Below are positions 21,973 to 34,579 of a DNA stretch of 64,000 bases, in pieces. This DNA comes from Gari tellinella (taxonomy: Eukaryota > Mollusca > Bivalvia > Cardiida > Psammobiidae): NCBI GenBank assembly GCA_922989275.2, contig OV277866.1, positions 30,335,246-30,399,245 on the forward strand, in the 5' to 3' direction. Under the pieces are notes generated by a model. That model saw only the letters and a program-made list of their open reading frames with translations. It did no database searches and had not been told where the DNA came from. Numbering within the stretch: the first letter of the stretch is position 1; every line of letters begins with the position of its first letter. Made by a program: the position numbers and the translations under genes.

Positions 21973-22429
21973 TTAATAGTGGTTAATACAGCGCGTGCTT
22001 CAAAATTCATTGTCTGTCATGGTTTTATTCCAACAGTGAGCATTGGAACAATATTGATATGTCTAAATCCGTAATTCAAACATGCAAATTGCGCCTTGGT
22101 GGCCTTTGCAAAATAAAATAGACAAATGGTCTGGATCCAAACAATTTTGCGAAATGCCACTCAGTCGAGTTTAGCAGAAAAGTGTTTACCCAGAAAACAG
22201 AAATCATACGACTAGAACACACATGCGTACATAATCTGACACATCTGCAAAACCTATCAACTAAGAATCAACAATTATATCTTCAAAAACTACCCCCTCT
22301 GCGAAAATTCCAAAGGCCACACAAGGCCAAACTTCAGGCAAGCATAGTCACCTGCCTGTGCCAACGCAGAGACTGAACCGATCAAAAAAACATTTACCGT
22401 AAAGTCACGAATACAGAGGTATTTTCAAA

Positions 22430-22496
22430 CAGGTTTGATTCTGATCAGACGCCGAGTAATTCGGCGTCTGATCAGAATCAAACTCGTTTGATACCC
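22430..22496. repeat. Isolated GATCAGACGCCG palindrome core
   Basis: TTTGATTCTGATCAGACGCCG and complement with few flank features; no recognisable element ends. Confidence 0.8.
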
Positions 22497-24134
22497 ATTT
22501 CGATCTTTCTGAAAGCCAGAATGTCAAACAATAAAACTTGAGAAGTAAAGCATGGGGAGATAAGTAGGCGATATTGTGGGGGTGGCGGGGTGAAGTCGAT
22601 GACAGCTGACTTTCGGAAGAACAACATTTCTTGCATACCATTTTCTTATGATTCAGAAATGCATTTAGTCTCAAAATATTTTATTGCAGAAATGCTTTTG
22701 TTTTGATAGAGTATGTTTTGTTTCTAAGTAGCAGTTCTTTAACACTGTTTAGTAATATAGTTTTTTTAAATTTTTTAAATTAAATTACGAATTTTCAAAA
22801 TGGCGAACTTACGATGGCTTGTTGTTTTGTTGTACGAGAAAAAGCTTTGAAAACGGCAGAGATTCCAACCAAAGATTTCCCAAAATACTAGATGAGCATA
22901 TCTGGATTAATCCGGATTAAAGCCCTTTTTCACAACCATAATAGCATAATGCTTTACATTACAGTTTGCCTTTAACTCTACATTTTAATATCCGATACAT
23001 TTTGACCAAAGAAACATCAATACAAGTGTTCGACAGCTTGGATCCAGATCGGACACCAAATTACTGAGCGTCTGGTCTGGGTACTGTTTGCAAATGCCTG
23101 TAATCGACCTTAGAATGATTAAGGTTAAACAGAGTTTTTTTCCATTCCCGACGGAAGTTCGCCTTACACCAAGGTTGTTGGGCCAAACTGTGCATCGTGG
23201 GAGGTCCATGTTGCAAAAAAACTCCCTTGAGCAAGCACGTAGAACCGTGAAATGCCGTACTAAATTGTTGCCTTCTCTTCTGTATTCAAATATCTAGCTA
23301 AAATCATAACTATTTCAACGTTCAAACGTGGAACAATGGAATTGAGAAAACATTTGCAGAAACTGAAATGTTTTGAATATCTTGTCTGAGACGGTTATCA
23401 CCTCTAACCATCTCTTTGTATAGCACTATTAATGTCACATAAGAAATATACATTAATTTGAAGAGTATGTCTAATATCGAGGAGACATAATTAGTTTAAG
23501 CGTGCACGTCCACATTTTTCTATACTATGCAAATGTCTTCTTAATTTAGAGCTAAGCACCAATATACAGACATATAGGAATCTCACCCAAAGCAGTCTAT
23601 TCTTATCTGAAAATCTTTTCATCTGAAAATTAATCCCCAGTTACATGTAAGTTCAACGTTTACTGCTACAATGACCAGTTACGTAACTGTTGTGTGCTAT
23701 TTTTCGGTGATGGTCCGTATATAATTTTAAAGCAACATCGAACCACATGTCAAACAGTTTGAATCCTGTTCAGACGCCGAGTTACTTACTATTAACGAAC
23801 GTCTATCAAGTCGCCCGTCAGCACAATAAGAGAATTGATTAGTATTGCAGCAAATACCTTGCCTTTTCCAAATATATGTTAGCCAAAAAACCTAACATTC
23901 TTAGCTCCCTAACATTGTATCCAAAACGTTTCATCATTGGCAGGGCATCACAATTATTAGATCAGTTATTTCGATAAAACCTTATTAGCCTGCCTAATTA
24001 GTATCCCAGTCAGAAGTTGGTTCTATATATATATTCCGTGCACATGCGCTCGTAAACACACACTGCACCGACGATAGCATAGCGCAAAGCGACACATCCA
24101 TCTTGTTCAGCTGAATATAACTTTGATATGATTA
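22497..24134. other. No gene recognised; worn palindrome fragments
   Basis: Only decayed GATCCAGATCGGACACC (23030-23095) and CAAACAGTTTGAATCC (23750-23795) fragments. Confidence 0.5.
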
Positions 24135-24336
24135 CAGTAAAACATCTATATCAATTCCTTACATAAGGCTATTTGGTTCTATAAAGGACAGACGACAGCT
24201 TAAAGCAAGGTGACTGTAAAACAGAAAGCTCCCACAGGAGCTTTCTGTTTTACCGTCACCTTGCTTTTAAGCAGTCACCAGTCTTAACAACGAATAATTA
24301 ACACAGTTAAGTAGTCGTAACAGAGATGTTTTACAG
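24135..24336 (+). mobile_element. M1 element, TA duplication
   Basis: CAGTAAAACATC and GATGTTTTACAG ends flanked by TA, with a hairpin core of GCAAGGTGACTGTAAAACAG and its complement. Confidence 0.9.
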
Positions 24337-26089
24337 TATTTTATATTATGTTATTTTTTTGTGTGTGAATTTTGACACAAGATATATGACTTTGTTATCA
24401 TAAACCCAAGTTGGCCTGCATTAATATGTCATCTATATATCAGTCACAGTATTCAATAGTGCATGTGTGGTCGCTTATCAAAGATTTTACTATTTATTGT
24501 TTTAATGTCCTATCAAAGATATGTAATGATGCATCTTACTCTATTTAATACACATGATATTTATAGCTCTGGTTGATCCAAGAGGAGGTAAATGATGATA
24601 ATAACACAATGTGGTATTGCTGCCCTAACATTTGTACGTTCATAAAGAACATGCTGCAAAGCTCTTCACTTTAAAATAAAATCCCTACTTTGTTGCTGGT
24701 ATTCTATGCAAACAAAACTTTGTTTTTATATTGTGCAACATATCAAAAAACTTCCAGTCATTATTTTCAATATTTCCAAACAAGGTGAGGTGTATAACAA
24801 TAGTAATTTTTTTATTAGTAGTAAATGTCAAATAATTGTGTTCTGACCAGATGCGATGTCTGTTCTGATATTTAAAATCTATAAAGTAACTACCAAAACA
24901 GACCAAACGCTAGTACGTGAATTTCTTGAGAGAAAATGTCTAATAATATACACAAGTTGCTTGTACTTTGAAAAAAAAAGAACATTATTTGAGATTCTGT
25001 TTTCCACTGGGGTAAATATGTCTTTTCCAAGCAAGAGTACAACCAAACTTGTAATTAGCTGCCAGCCTGCCACTTAAAGACTCCTTAGTGCAGAAGTATG
25101 CTTGATGCAGGACGACAGCTAAGCAGAAAGCTCCTTTAAGAGCTTTCTGCTTTGCTTTTGACCTGCATTCAGCAGTGATCTGCCTTAACAGCTCCGGTCT
25201 TTTCAAAGACTGGCTGCCTAAAACAAGTTTGTTCCTTTTAAAGTTTCTATTTCAGGTTGGACAACAGTGTAGAGCTTTCCAGCAAGAACATAATGTTTCA
25301 GTTCATGATAATAAAACATTTATCTTTGTATCCAAACCACAACAAATGCAGTTTTAGTCTATCATAGCTAACATCACAGAATGATAACAAAATGTACATC
25401 TTATTCTAATATTGGTTAAGCATGATTCTCATGTCATTAACAAATAAGTTTTTGCTGCATTTTTTATAACATTGTGTTCAAAGACTGCCTGCAGGGTATC
25501 ACCATACTAACAATAGTTCATCAGGGGCCCTATTATAGACATATCTTAGCTACAAGATAAAGCTTAAATATTGTTATTATGACAGTTCAAAAGAAGTCGT
25601 GTTTTGTTGTACGAGGCAGATGTGTTGAATGCAATATCAAGGTAAAGCAAAAAGCGCCTGTAGGAGCTTTCTTCTTTACTTTCATATTTTTTTTAAACTG
25701 TCAAATCAAATTCATTTAAAGTAAAATGAATTTGGCCTCTAAAATGTATTCATTTAAATGTTCGGAATTGTGTAGCAACTTATTGAGTATGTTTATGGTG
25801 AATATCTATAAATATCAACCATGGCAATATTACTGCTACTCAAACGAAAGTCGCATTTCACTGTTATAGACAAGAAGCAGAATGAAAGCAAAACAGACAG
25901 CATTGGTCGCTAAGCCTTCAATGTTACATTCATCCTAGCTGTATGCATTGATATTTTTCTATTACATACAGCTATTGTATTGTTAATATTCTAAAAATGA
26001 CTCTCATGGCTTTAACAACTTATTACATCTACCAAGGCAACAGTAATGTTTATTTCATGTCATAAAATCATGAACTTGATGTTCTATGA
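24337..26089. other. No gene recognised apart from the F2 hairpin
   Basis: AT-rich, with an F2-like hairpin near 25617-25700 (AGGTAAAGCAAAAAGCGCC). Confidence 0.5.
25081..25185. repeat. F2 hairpin element
   Basis: TTGATGCAGGACGACAGCTAAGC and complement around CTCCTTTAAGAG. F2 units share TTAATGCAGGAC arms but show no clear ends. Confidence 0.7.
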
Positions 26090-26880
26090 TAACATGGTGG
26101 CATATATACTCTCTTACAGATCACAATGACATTTATAATGTTCTATTACATTGAGCCATGGAAATATCTATATTACAGATTACCATGGAAATATTTCTCT
26201 ATTACAGATTACCATGGTATTTCATTATATACTTGACATAATATTACAATGGCACTAATAACGCTCTGTAAGTTTCCTATGGAATTATTGTTCTATTACA
26301 GTTAACCAGTGAATTACTTTTCTATGACAAACATGTACAGTAAAACTTATCCACTATGACCACTAAAAGAAGGCTAATTGGTAAAATCTTAAAGCAAGGT
26401 GACAGTGAATCAGAAAGCTCCTAAAAGAAGCTTTCTGTTTTACTGCCACCAAGCTTTAAGCATTCACTTTTCTCAAACACCTAGTGATTAACACAATTTA
26501 GTGGTTGTAATAGAAATGTTTCACTGTATTACCATTGCATGAATAAGGTTCTATTACATTTCTCCATGAAAATATTGTTCTATTACAGTTGTCCATGAAA
26601 ACATTGTTCTATTACAGTTCTCTATAGAATTATTATTCTATTACAGTTCTCCATGGAATTATTAATTCTATTACAGTTCTCCATGGAATTATTAATTCTA
26701 TTATACAGTTCTCCATGGAAATATATTAAATTCTATTACAGTTCTCCATGGAAATATTCTATTACAGTTCTCCATGGAAATATATTAAATTCTGTTACAG
26801 TTCTCCATAGAAATATTTTAGTACAGTTCTCCATGGAAATATTGTTCTATTACAGTTTACCATGAAAGTACCTGTACTCT
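26090..26880. repeat. About 29-bp minisatellite (ATTACAGTTCTCCATGGAA), split by an M1 element
   Basis: Diverged units with ATTACAG and CCATGGAA strings run from about 26090 to 26335 and continue more regularly at 26530-26880. The interruption is an M1 element with a TA duplication. The open frame at 26653-26865 is only this repeat. Confidence 0.85.
26338..26526 (+). mobile_element. M1 element inserted in a minisatellite, TA duplication
   Basis: CAGTAAAACTTATC and AGAAATGTTTCACTG ends flanked by TA, with the 29-bp minisatellite on both sides. This is direct evidence of insertion. Confidence 0.92.
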
Positions 26881-27064
26881 TCTATAACATATTACTAAGT
26901 AATTAACAATGTTCTGTCACTAATTACCATGGCATTTAGAAGAATCCAATTTACCATACTAGTGTCATTTAAATAGACACCATATAGCTCAAACTAAAAT
27001 TGAGCTGTCCAATATGGACCTTGCAGACAACTAGCTTGTATTAAGCAACAATTCAATGAAGAAG

Positions 27065-27180
27065 CAGTCTGTTTAAGACAGGTGACCACTTAATGAAGGA
27101 CAGAAGTATTGCACAATTAGCACATCTATGAGCTTCTGCATTACTAGTGACCTGCATTGAGCTGGCATCTGTCCTAAAGA
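27065..27180. repeat. F2 hairpin element, worn
   Basis: ACAGGTGACCACTTAATG and CATTGAGCTGGCATCTGT arms. Confidence 0.6.
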
Positions 27181-27401
27181 ATTCAATGTATTCTATTGCT
27201 TTATCAGGTGCCTGTTTAATGGGGGTAAATTATGTTCAGCAGGTGATATACGAAGCAGTTGTTAGTTTACCAGCAGACAGGATACACCACGAGGAAAAAC
27301 CATCAACGAGCATCACCTTAATACAGGAATTGTAAAATAGTTATTGCTTCTGTTAAACAAACCTGAAAATTCATTGAATCTATGAAACTTCATGCAAAAA
27401 T

Positions 27402-27562
27402 CAGAGCACCACATAAAGGGGTGTGTCCTATGAACACCAAGAATCTAATATCTCTACTAAACCTTATGTTGTGACGATTCTAATGAGTGGTCACAATATG
27501 GGGTTTCGATGAGATACAAAGCAGAAAATCTTAAAGTCTACTTCCCCTTTATCTTGAGTCCT
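27402..27562 (+). mobile_element. H2 element, worn
   Basis: CAGAGCACCACATAAAGGGG start and CCCCTTTATCTTGAGTCC end. The centre around GATTCTAATGAGTGGTCAC has lost one arm. Confidence 0.75.
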
Positions 27563-27867
27563 CTTACTGCATTCTTTAAACACACTCAGCACACAAAACT
27601 TTGAAGCAGTTCATGTTGATATGGAAAACACTTTCACTATGTAACGATTCCAGACAAGGCATATTCTATGGGGAAATGTATAAATCTAGTCAAAAAATAC
27701 TACAGTTGCCATTTTTAAAAACTAGCAACAGCTTTAGCAACAATATAACAGTAACAAGAACTGGTAAAATCCATCATGATTTTAACAATTGGTCACTTCT
27801 TTAAAACTACAGTCAAACTTGTATTCAGAGAACATTAAAACGTTACTGGGCAATCCTTGAGGACAGG

Positions 27868-28010
27868 GTCCAAGGTTATAAAGCTTTTCAGTTGAGTCTC
27901 AAGTCGTTCTCAAGCATTTGATTGGTCAGATTTGAGCCTAGGCTCAAATCTGACCAATAAAATGCTTGAGAACTTACCCAGACTCAGCTCAAATGCTTTT
28001 AACCTTGGAC
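27868..28010. mobile_element. F1 fold-back element (GTCCAAGGTTATAAA)
   Basis: The whole 143-bp unit is one imperfect palindrome from GTCCAAGGTTATAAAGC to GCTTTTAACCTTGGAC, with TCAGATTTGAGCCTAGGCTC in the middle. Confidence 0.88.
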
Positions 28011-28353
28011 CAAGGCGTCAGCTAAATATAGAGCAAGGAAATGCAAACCATTTTTGCAACACATGTGTACTGCAATAACACATTGATTCCTTGTAAAGAA
28101 CATGCTACACCTTGATAAAGTGTAGCAAACAATGTCTATAATTTATTTGAAGTTTTTAGAGCATGCTTTGTTGTTAGCTGCATTTTGAAATTAATGTATG
28201 CCTAAAATTGCAGTTGTAAGTCTTGAGCACAAGAACAATTTATTTAATTTTTTCAAAGGAAACCATCTTATTTGTAAGTCTTTAGTCAAACAAAACTTTG
28301 GTGGTTCTAAGATTTGGGTACTGTACTAGAAAGTAATAATGAATTTTGTTTAA

Positions 28354-28807
28354 CCCATTACCCCAGAAGTATGCCTTTTTATGTCTTTAACCCTTAGCCC
28401 GCCAAATAAATTGTCGTCTGCTATATTTCTCGTCTGCTTCAAGTTTCAAAGTGCTTCAAAGTTGCTCAAAATTGCTGAAAATTTTGTCCGAGTGTCAAAC
28501 AGCTTGGATCCTGATGAGACGCCGAGTTACTCGGCGTCTCATCCGGATCCAAGCTGTTTGCATATGGAGCTATAGTCGTGAGTGGCAGGCTAAGGGTTAA
28601 TTTATTCCTAGACTGAAGGAAATAGTTCCATTTTACACAGTCAAGAATATGTGTCATAAGAAATAATTTTCATTTTCTATCAGATGGTAGCTTAAAGCAG
28701 GTTGAAAGTAAAGTAGAACAGGCCTTAAGGCGCATTCTGCTTTACTTTCAACCTGATTTTAGAGGTCACTTGTCTTCAAAACTAGAATCAGGCTATGGGG
28801 TTATGGA
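28354..28807 (-). mobile_element. P1 element interrupted by P2
   Basis: CCCATTACCCCAGAAGTATGC start and GGGGTTATGGATTAA end. Removing 28391-28596 plus one TTAA restores the usual CTTTAATTTATTCC. Confidence 0.9.
28391..28596 (-). mobile_element. P2 element nested in P1, TTAA duplication
   Basis: 206 bp between TTAA copies, inverted relative to 21767-21972, with about five differences by eye. It sits at a TTAA native to P1. Confidence 0.95.
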
Positions 28808-29011
28808 TTAAGGGCCGATATAACAATGAGAAATTAAGTATGGACCACACTGACTGATGTACACTGGAAAAGACTCGAAGTGATCTAAATGACGCTATAT
28901 CGCTCATCTGACTAGCAGGTTTCTATGGTGTCAACATGACACATACCTTACAGCCAAACTTGTGTAAAACAGCTTTTCACAGGGATAAAGTTGCAGTGTT
29001 TAATATATACA

Positions 29012-29082
29012 GGTGGCAGCTTAATGCAGGACAAAAGAAAGATTTCTGCTAAATTTGTGTCCAGCATTAAGCAGTCACCTGT
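29012..29082. repeat. F2 hairpin element
   Basis: GGTGGCAGCTTAATGCAGGAC and CAGCATTAAGCAGTCACC arms. Confidence 0.65.
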
Positions 29083-29182
29083 TACATAGCGAGATCCATG
29101 CCTATCCAAAGAATTGCTGTTTATCACCAATCTGACTGTACATAATTTTTTTTCCAACTATTTCAAGGGCTATAACTCTTAA

Positions 29183-29425
29183 CCCATTACCCCATAGCAT
29201 GTTTCTAGTTCTGAAGACAGGTGATCACTTAAATCAGGTTGAAAGTAAAGCAGAATGTGCCTTAAGGCACATTCTGCTTTACTTTCAGCCTGCTTAAACT
29301 ATTATCTGCTAGGATATAGAAAATAATTCTTATGAATCTTATTTACAACAGTATAAATTGGAACTATTATCTTCAGTAAAGCAATAAATTAAAGGCGTAA
29401 AAAGGTGTATTTATGGGGCAATGGA
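29183..29425 (+). mobile_element. P1 element, TTAA duplication
   Basis: CCCATTACCCCATAG start, core GCAGAATGTGCC / GGCACATTCTGC (a paired change from GCGCC). Confidence 0.92.
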
Positions 29426-29705
29426 TTAACCAAGACGTACCATTTCACTCAAGATTCGGTGTCAGCTATGGCAGTATAGCTAACTATACATTATTACTTG
29501 GCATATCAATGTCCATGCAGAAAAACCTCAAGAAAAGCAACAGTGGCTTCTAGAGTGACAATGGTCAAACAATGCAACGACAAGATTTAGAGTTGTAGCG
29601 GAAACACTAAACGGACACTATCAACCACCTTTAAGTCTCATCAACAACTGCACATCAGGTGAGCTGATTATGTACATCTGAAGGCACTTCTTACCATATA
29701 TTTAA

Positions 29706-29950
29706 CCCATTACCCCATAGAAGCGACTTTTAGCGTATGTAATTTATTCCTCCGCTGAAGAAAATAGTTCCCGTTTATACCCTCATGAACAATTACCATA
29801 ACAAACATTTTTATATAGCCTAGCAGATGGTAGTTTAAAGCAGGCTGAAAGTAAAGCAGAATGTGCCTTTAGGCACATTCTGCTTTACTTTCAACCTGCT
29901 TTAAGTGATCACCTATATTTAATATTATAAATGGGTTATTGGGTAAAGGG
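29706..29950 (-). mobile_element. P1 element, TTAA duplication
   Basis: CCCATTACCCCATAG and GGTAAAGGG ends, core GTGCC / GGCAC. Confidence 0.92.
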
Positions 29951-30126
29951 TTAACAGCTAGGTGTTTGAAATAACAGTAGACAAAGACCTTTGCGATATC
30001 AAGTTTATTAACCTTTTGACTTAGCTGAACACTCAACCATCTTCTAAATTAAATCTGATTGAAGTTAACATTCTTAAATTAAATGGCAGGAGGTTTATAT
30101 CAGCACACTGAAGTGAAGTGCTAAAA

Positions 30127-30390
30127 CCATTACCCCATAGCCTGTTGATAGTTTTGAAGACAGATGACCACTCAAAGCATGTTGAGATTAAAGCATAATG
30201 CACCTTAAGACACATTCTGCTTTACTTTTAGCTTGCTTTAGGCTATCATCAGTTTCAATGTAGAAAATATTTCTTATGGTTTGTGACTATAAAGTGAAAC
30301 TATATTCATGATTGTATAAAGTTTAACTATTTTTTCAGCGGAGGTATAAATTAAAGGTGTAAAAATGTGTATTTATGGGATAAAGGGGTA
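30127..30390 (+). mobile_element. P1 element, worn
   Basis: ACCATTACCCCATAGCCTG start and ATGGGATAAAGGGG end. The core is mismatched (GCACC / GACAC). Confidence 0.8.
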
Positions 30391-30611
30391 AGAGTGTTTC
30401 AAGTTAGAATATCACATTCAGAGCTCATCACAAAATGATAATAATGGTAACTGAGTCCTGAGAATGAGAATTTCTATGTTACCCAATTATTAAAACTTTA
30501 AATAATGATATTGAATAAAATGTCCAAACTTAGACATTTACTTTTCTGTGGTTATTCAAAGTCAATTTTTTCTCATTAACATACACTAGCTACACTGTAT
30601 GTTTCCAGAAT

Positions 30612-30690
30612 TAAGATCCAAATTACAAACAGTATAGATCCTGATCTGAACTTTCTTGGTTTATGATTTAAAGATATACTGTTTGCAAGT
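30612..30690. repeat. CAGTGTAGACC-type hairpin remnant
   Basis: ACAAACAGTATAGATCCTGATC and GATATACTGTTTGC arms (each a short block). Confidence 0.55.
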
Positions 30691-31157
30691 GAAAGATAAT
30701 CATATTATCACTCCATATATTGATATCATTCAGCAAGTAACATCATAAACAGACTGAGAGTTACTAATTCACCCAATTCACCTCAGAAAATTCATATGGG
30801 CTATTCAGGTTACCAATTTAATTGACTCCATTTTTGCTATTCAGGGATGTTTTTACAATATATTGCAATGCAGGATAAAAAGTAAAGCAGAAAGCCCCTT
30901 CAATAACTTACTGCTTTACTTTGATCCTGCTTGAAGCTACCTTTTACCCGTCATCACTAGAAATCAAGCCTTTTGATTGGTCTAAACAGAGTTTTTACTG
31001 TACATGTTGACCATTGACAATGAGCTTTACATACATCACATTTCAGGCCTAGGGCCTTTGTTTAATCACCGGATAAGTTATCTTCTATTCCTTTATTTTA
31101 CAGTCCTTAAATCTTTGTTATAGATAGATAGTTGTTACCATCAAGAAATATCATTCA

Positions 31158-31300
31158 GACTCCAAGGTTATAAAACATTTGAGATGAGTAGATTTTTCCC
31201 AAGCATTTGATTGGTCAGATTTGAGTAAAAGCTTAAATCTGACCAATCAAATATTTGAGAACGATCTCAGACTCAACTCAAAATGTTTTGTAACCTTGAA
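31158..31300. mobile_element. F1 fold-back element
   Basis: CTCCAAGGTTATAAAACATTT and its complement around TCAGATTTGAGTAAAAGC. Confidence 0.85.
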
Positions 31301-31328
31301 GCCTGGTTAAAAAGGTCAAGAGACTTAA

Positions 31329-31568
31329 CCAATTACCCCATAACCCGTTTCTAGTTTTGAAAATAGGTTACCACCTAAAGCAGGTTGAAAGTAAAGCAGA
31401 ATGCGCCTTAAGGCGCATTCTGCTTTACTTTCAGCCTGCTTTAAGCTACAATCTGCAAGAATATAGCAAATATTTCTAACATATTCATGACTGTAAAAAT
31501 TACAGCTATTTTCTTCAGTGGAGTGATAAATAAAAGGCGTAAAAAGGCGTATTTATGGGGTAATGGGT
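31329..31568 (+). mobile_element. P1 element
   Basis: Left TTAA and CCAATTACCCCATAACC start; GGGGTAATGGGTAA end with mutated TTAA. The core is the perfect GCGCC form. Confidence 0.88.
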
Positions 31569-31888
31569 AAGCGTAGTGTAAAGGATGTATATATAAGATT
31601 CCAAGGGTTAAACGACCAATATGAGAGTTGTGTATTGCAAGACAGTACAGTACTATGACAACATTACGTTTGCAAGACTAATTCAAAACGACACACAGAT
31701 AGATATATAGCACAGTGACATATGTAATTGAGCTTGTTTTTGTAATCTCAAGGCATCTGTATCATGCCTCAAGGTTTATGGCAAGTTCTGTGACTGCAGT
31801 AAACATTTGGCAACATTGGGCTTGTCTATACAGTCAAACATGTGTCAAGCACCCTGTGCATCAACACACAATCAGGACAAAAGTATCG

Positions 31889-32102
31889 GGGGGCTCATTT
31901 CATAAAACTTTGTATGACAAATCTTGTTATAAGTCAATTATAAAAGTATCAATATTTATTTCTCCATCTAATCCTGTCTTGTGACATCTCTTTGGAATCG
32001 TCTTGAAAAGACAGGATTAGATAGAGAAATCAGAAATTAAATGTATTTTAAAGTTTTGACATATGACCTGTTTTGTGGTGCAAAGTTTTATGAAACATGC
32101 CC
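31889..32102. mobile_element. MITE with GGGGCTCATTTCATAAAAC ends
   Basis: Ends GCTCATTTCATAAAACTTTG and CAAAGTTTTATGAAACATGC. An inner pair ATCTAATCCTGTCTT / AAGACAGGATTAGAT forms a second hairpin. Single copy here; an H2 abuts it. Confidence 0.8.
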
Positions 32103-32242
32103 CAGTTCTCCAGATAAGAGGGAGTAAACTGAACCAATCACATATTGAAGCACAAAATCTTAAGGTGTCACTACTCATTAGAATCGTCTCAAAACCATAG
32201 GGTTTAAAGCAAAAATAAAGATTTTAGGTTTTGAAAGCCCTG
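32103..32242 (+). mobile_element. H2 element, partial
   Basis: CAGTTCTCCAGATAAGAGGG start and GAAAGCCCTG end around CTACTCATTAGAATCGTC. Confidence 0.7.
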
Positions 32243-32248
32243 GGTTTA

Positions 32249-32385
32249 CAGTAAACCCTATCTAGTATTAGGACAACTAATTGTTTAAATTATCCGATGA
32301 TTAAGATAGATGGCTGTTTAAAGCAATGTGGACTCTGTTTTACGTTTACATTGCTTTAAGTTGTCATATGTCTTCTATGCATCAA
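32249..32385 (+). mobile_element. M1 element, right end missing
   Basis: CAGTAAACCCTATCTAG after TA, then GCAATGTGGACTC / ACATTGCTTTAAG. The right flank does not reach the GAGAGG end. Confidence 0.7.
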
Positions 32386-32397
32386 ACATTGATATGG

Positions 32398-32462
32398 GTG
32401 TCAAACAGTTAAGATCCAGATCTTAAGGAGCCCACTGATCAGGGTCTACACTGTTTGCTTAG
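32398..32462. repeat. CAGTGTAGACC-type hairpin remnant
   Basis: GTCAAACAGTTAAGATCCAG and GATCAGGGTCTACACTGTTTG arms. Confidence 0.6.
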
Positions 32463-32587
32463 GACAAGTGTAATCCTCACTAGGATTGAATGTGTTTAAG
32501 GTTACTTAACACAGGGTTGACTGCATTACAAGAACATGAAATCATTAAATAAGGGTGGGTGGGTCAAGGTGAAATACACTTATTAAT

Positions 32588-32822
32588 CCGTTACCCCATA
32601 AATATGCCTTTTTACGCCTTTAATTTAATCTTCTACTAAAGAAAATAGTTCCAATTTATACTGTTACAAATAGGAATCATAAGAAATATATTCTATATTC
32701 TAGCAGATGGTAGCTTAAAGCAGGCTGAAAGTAAAGCAGAATGTGCCTTAAAGTGCATTCTGCTTTACTTTCAACCTGCTTTAAGTGGTCATGTATCTTC
32801 AATAGTAGAAACAAGCTATGCA
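32588..32822 (-). mobile_element. P1 element, right end missing
   Basis: CCGTTACCCCATAAATATGC start, core GTGCC with mismatched right arm. It ends in AACAAGCTATG. Confidence 0.8.
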
Positions 32823-33224
32823 GTCCTACACACAGTAGACGATTTCCCCGAAATTTCTCAAAGCGCCTGACCTTACTGCCAATTATCACCACTCCAGGAG
32901 GGAGTATTTATAACCCCACTATTACAGTTAGTAATGGCCACATGTGTCATGGTGGATTACTGACCAATGTTTTGGGCGCTGGGCATTGCTAATGAAAACC
33001 TTATGTTCATGTGTTGCAACTGGCTTTTCTAGTTTTGTAAGTTTCTTATCTCACTGAGTAGTTGGACATACATGCATGCATGCTCAGTTTTCATACTAGC
33101 TTTTTATATCGGGTAGTGTGTATTTCTTCATTTTACCAGCAGCTGTATTTCAGTCCACTGGTTGCAATCATCTCAATAAGACTGTTTTAGACAATTCTAA
33201 CTTGTGGTCAGTCAAGTAGTTTAA

Positions 33225-33445
33225 CCTATTACCCCATAGTCTGTTTCTCGCTTCGAAGACAGGTGTCCACTTAAAGCAGGTTTGGCGCATTGGGGCGCAT
33301 TCTGCTTTACTTTCAACCTGCTTTAAGCTAAAATCTGCTAGATATAGAAAATATTTCTGATGGTACATATTCATAAATTGGAACTGTTTTCTTTCGTGGA
33401 GGAATAAATTAAAGGTGTAAAAAAGCACATTTATGTGGTTATGGG
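33225..33445 (+). mobile_element. P1 element, TTAA duplication, left core arm deleted
   Basis: CCTATTACCCCATAG and GGTTATGGG ends between TTAA. Most of the left core arm is lost. Confidence 0.88.
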
Positions 33446-33952
33446 TTAAGAGAGTGATAGAGAACGATTATGTAATTTATTTTGAGAGTCAAATATTGAT
33501 TGATTTTGATTATGAAATTGCTGGTGAAGTTTGCGTTTTCCGATTTCTCTAAGACAGTCACAACTGCAAACACAGTTATGCCGTATTCTAATTATTTCAT
33601 TGACTCAATATTTCATTAAAAAATGTCATGATTGGTCTAACTGTACATGCCTGTTGTGCCATATAAAGGAATTCTCATGCAAAGCTTAATTCCTGTCAAG
33701 TCACAGTCAAGGCTCTTTCGAACTTATCTTGAGGAAAGTCGAGTTAATGAAATAATTAAAATACAGCTGATAGTTTAAGTTATTCAATATTACTTGATGA
33801 AAGAATAAACCAGATGAAATACTTTATAACATTTTAATGCATTCTGATATCAAGTTCTTTTACCAATTCATACAAACTCATATCAGAAAATGAGCAATTT
33901 TATACAAAATTACTGTTATACATATTCCAGTTTTGCACAAAGACATGGTTAA

Positions 33953-34190
33953 CCTATTACCCCATAGCCTGTTTCTAGTTTTATGAAAGGTGACATATTA
34001 AAACAGGTTAAAAGTAAAGCAGAATGTGCCCTATTGCGCATTCTGCCTTACTTTCAGCTTATTTTATGTTCCTATCTGCTAGGATATGGAAAATATTTAT
34101 GATATATTATCATGATTGTAACAATTGGATCTATTTCATTCAGTGGACGGATATCTAAAAGGTGTTAAAGGCGTTTTATGAGGTAATGGG
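33953..34190 (+). mobile_element. P1 element, TTAA duplication
   Basis: CCTATTACCCCATAG and GAGGTAATGGG ends between TTAA, with a worn core. Confidence 0.9.
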
Positions 34191-34579
34191 TTAAACAGTT
34201 AGGCTGACTATTATAATGACAATACCCATCGGCAATGCGAAACATATTTTAGGTGCCTTCTGTGAAAGATCTGAATGTTTCATGCTACAACAATATATAC
34301 AATCAAATTTTGATACATGCATAATATTATCTATACTTGTTCTGAAGAACACTTGACTAGCGATTTCAATTTTTTTTTCTAATTCACTAAGCAAATCAAA
34401 ATTTTGTTCAGACCTCCCTCCTTACTGATGTGCATTCAAACTGAATAACATGTAATACTGAATTAAATCTGAAAGAGAGGGAGATGTGATCCACTACGGC
34501 CTACGGTTTTAGTAGAACAATCATTATGTAGATAATTGGTTAAAATAGCATAAAATACATGTACTGGTGATGTATTTAA

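Noticed and set aside
26653..26865. 70-codon open frame of repeated FSMELL units
   Set aside because: It is the 29-bp minisatellite.
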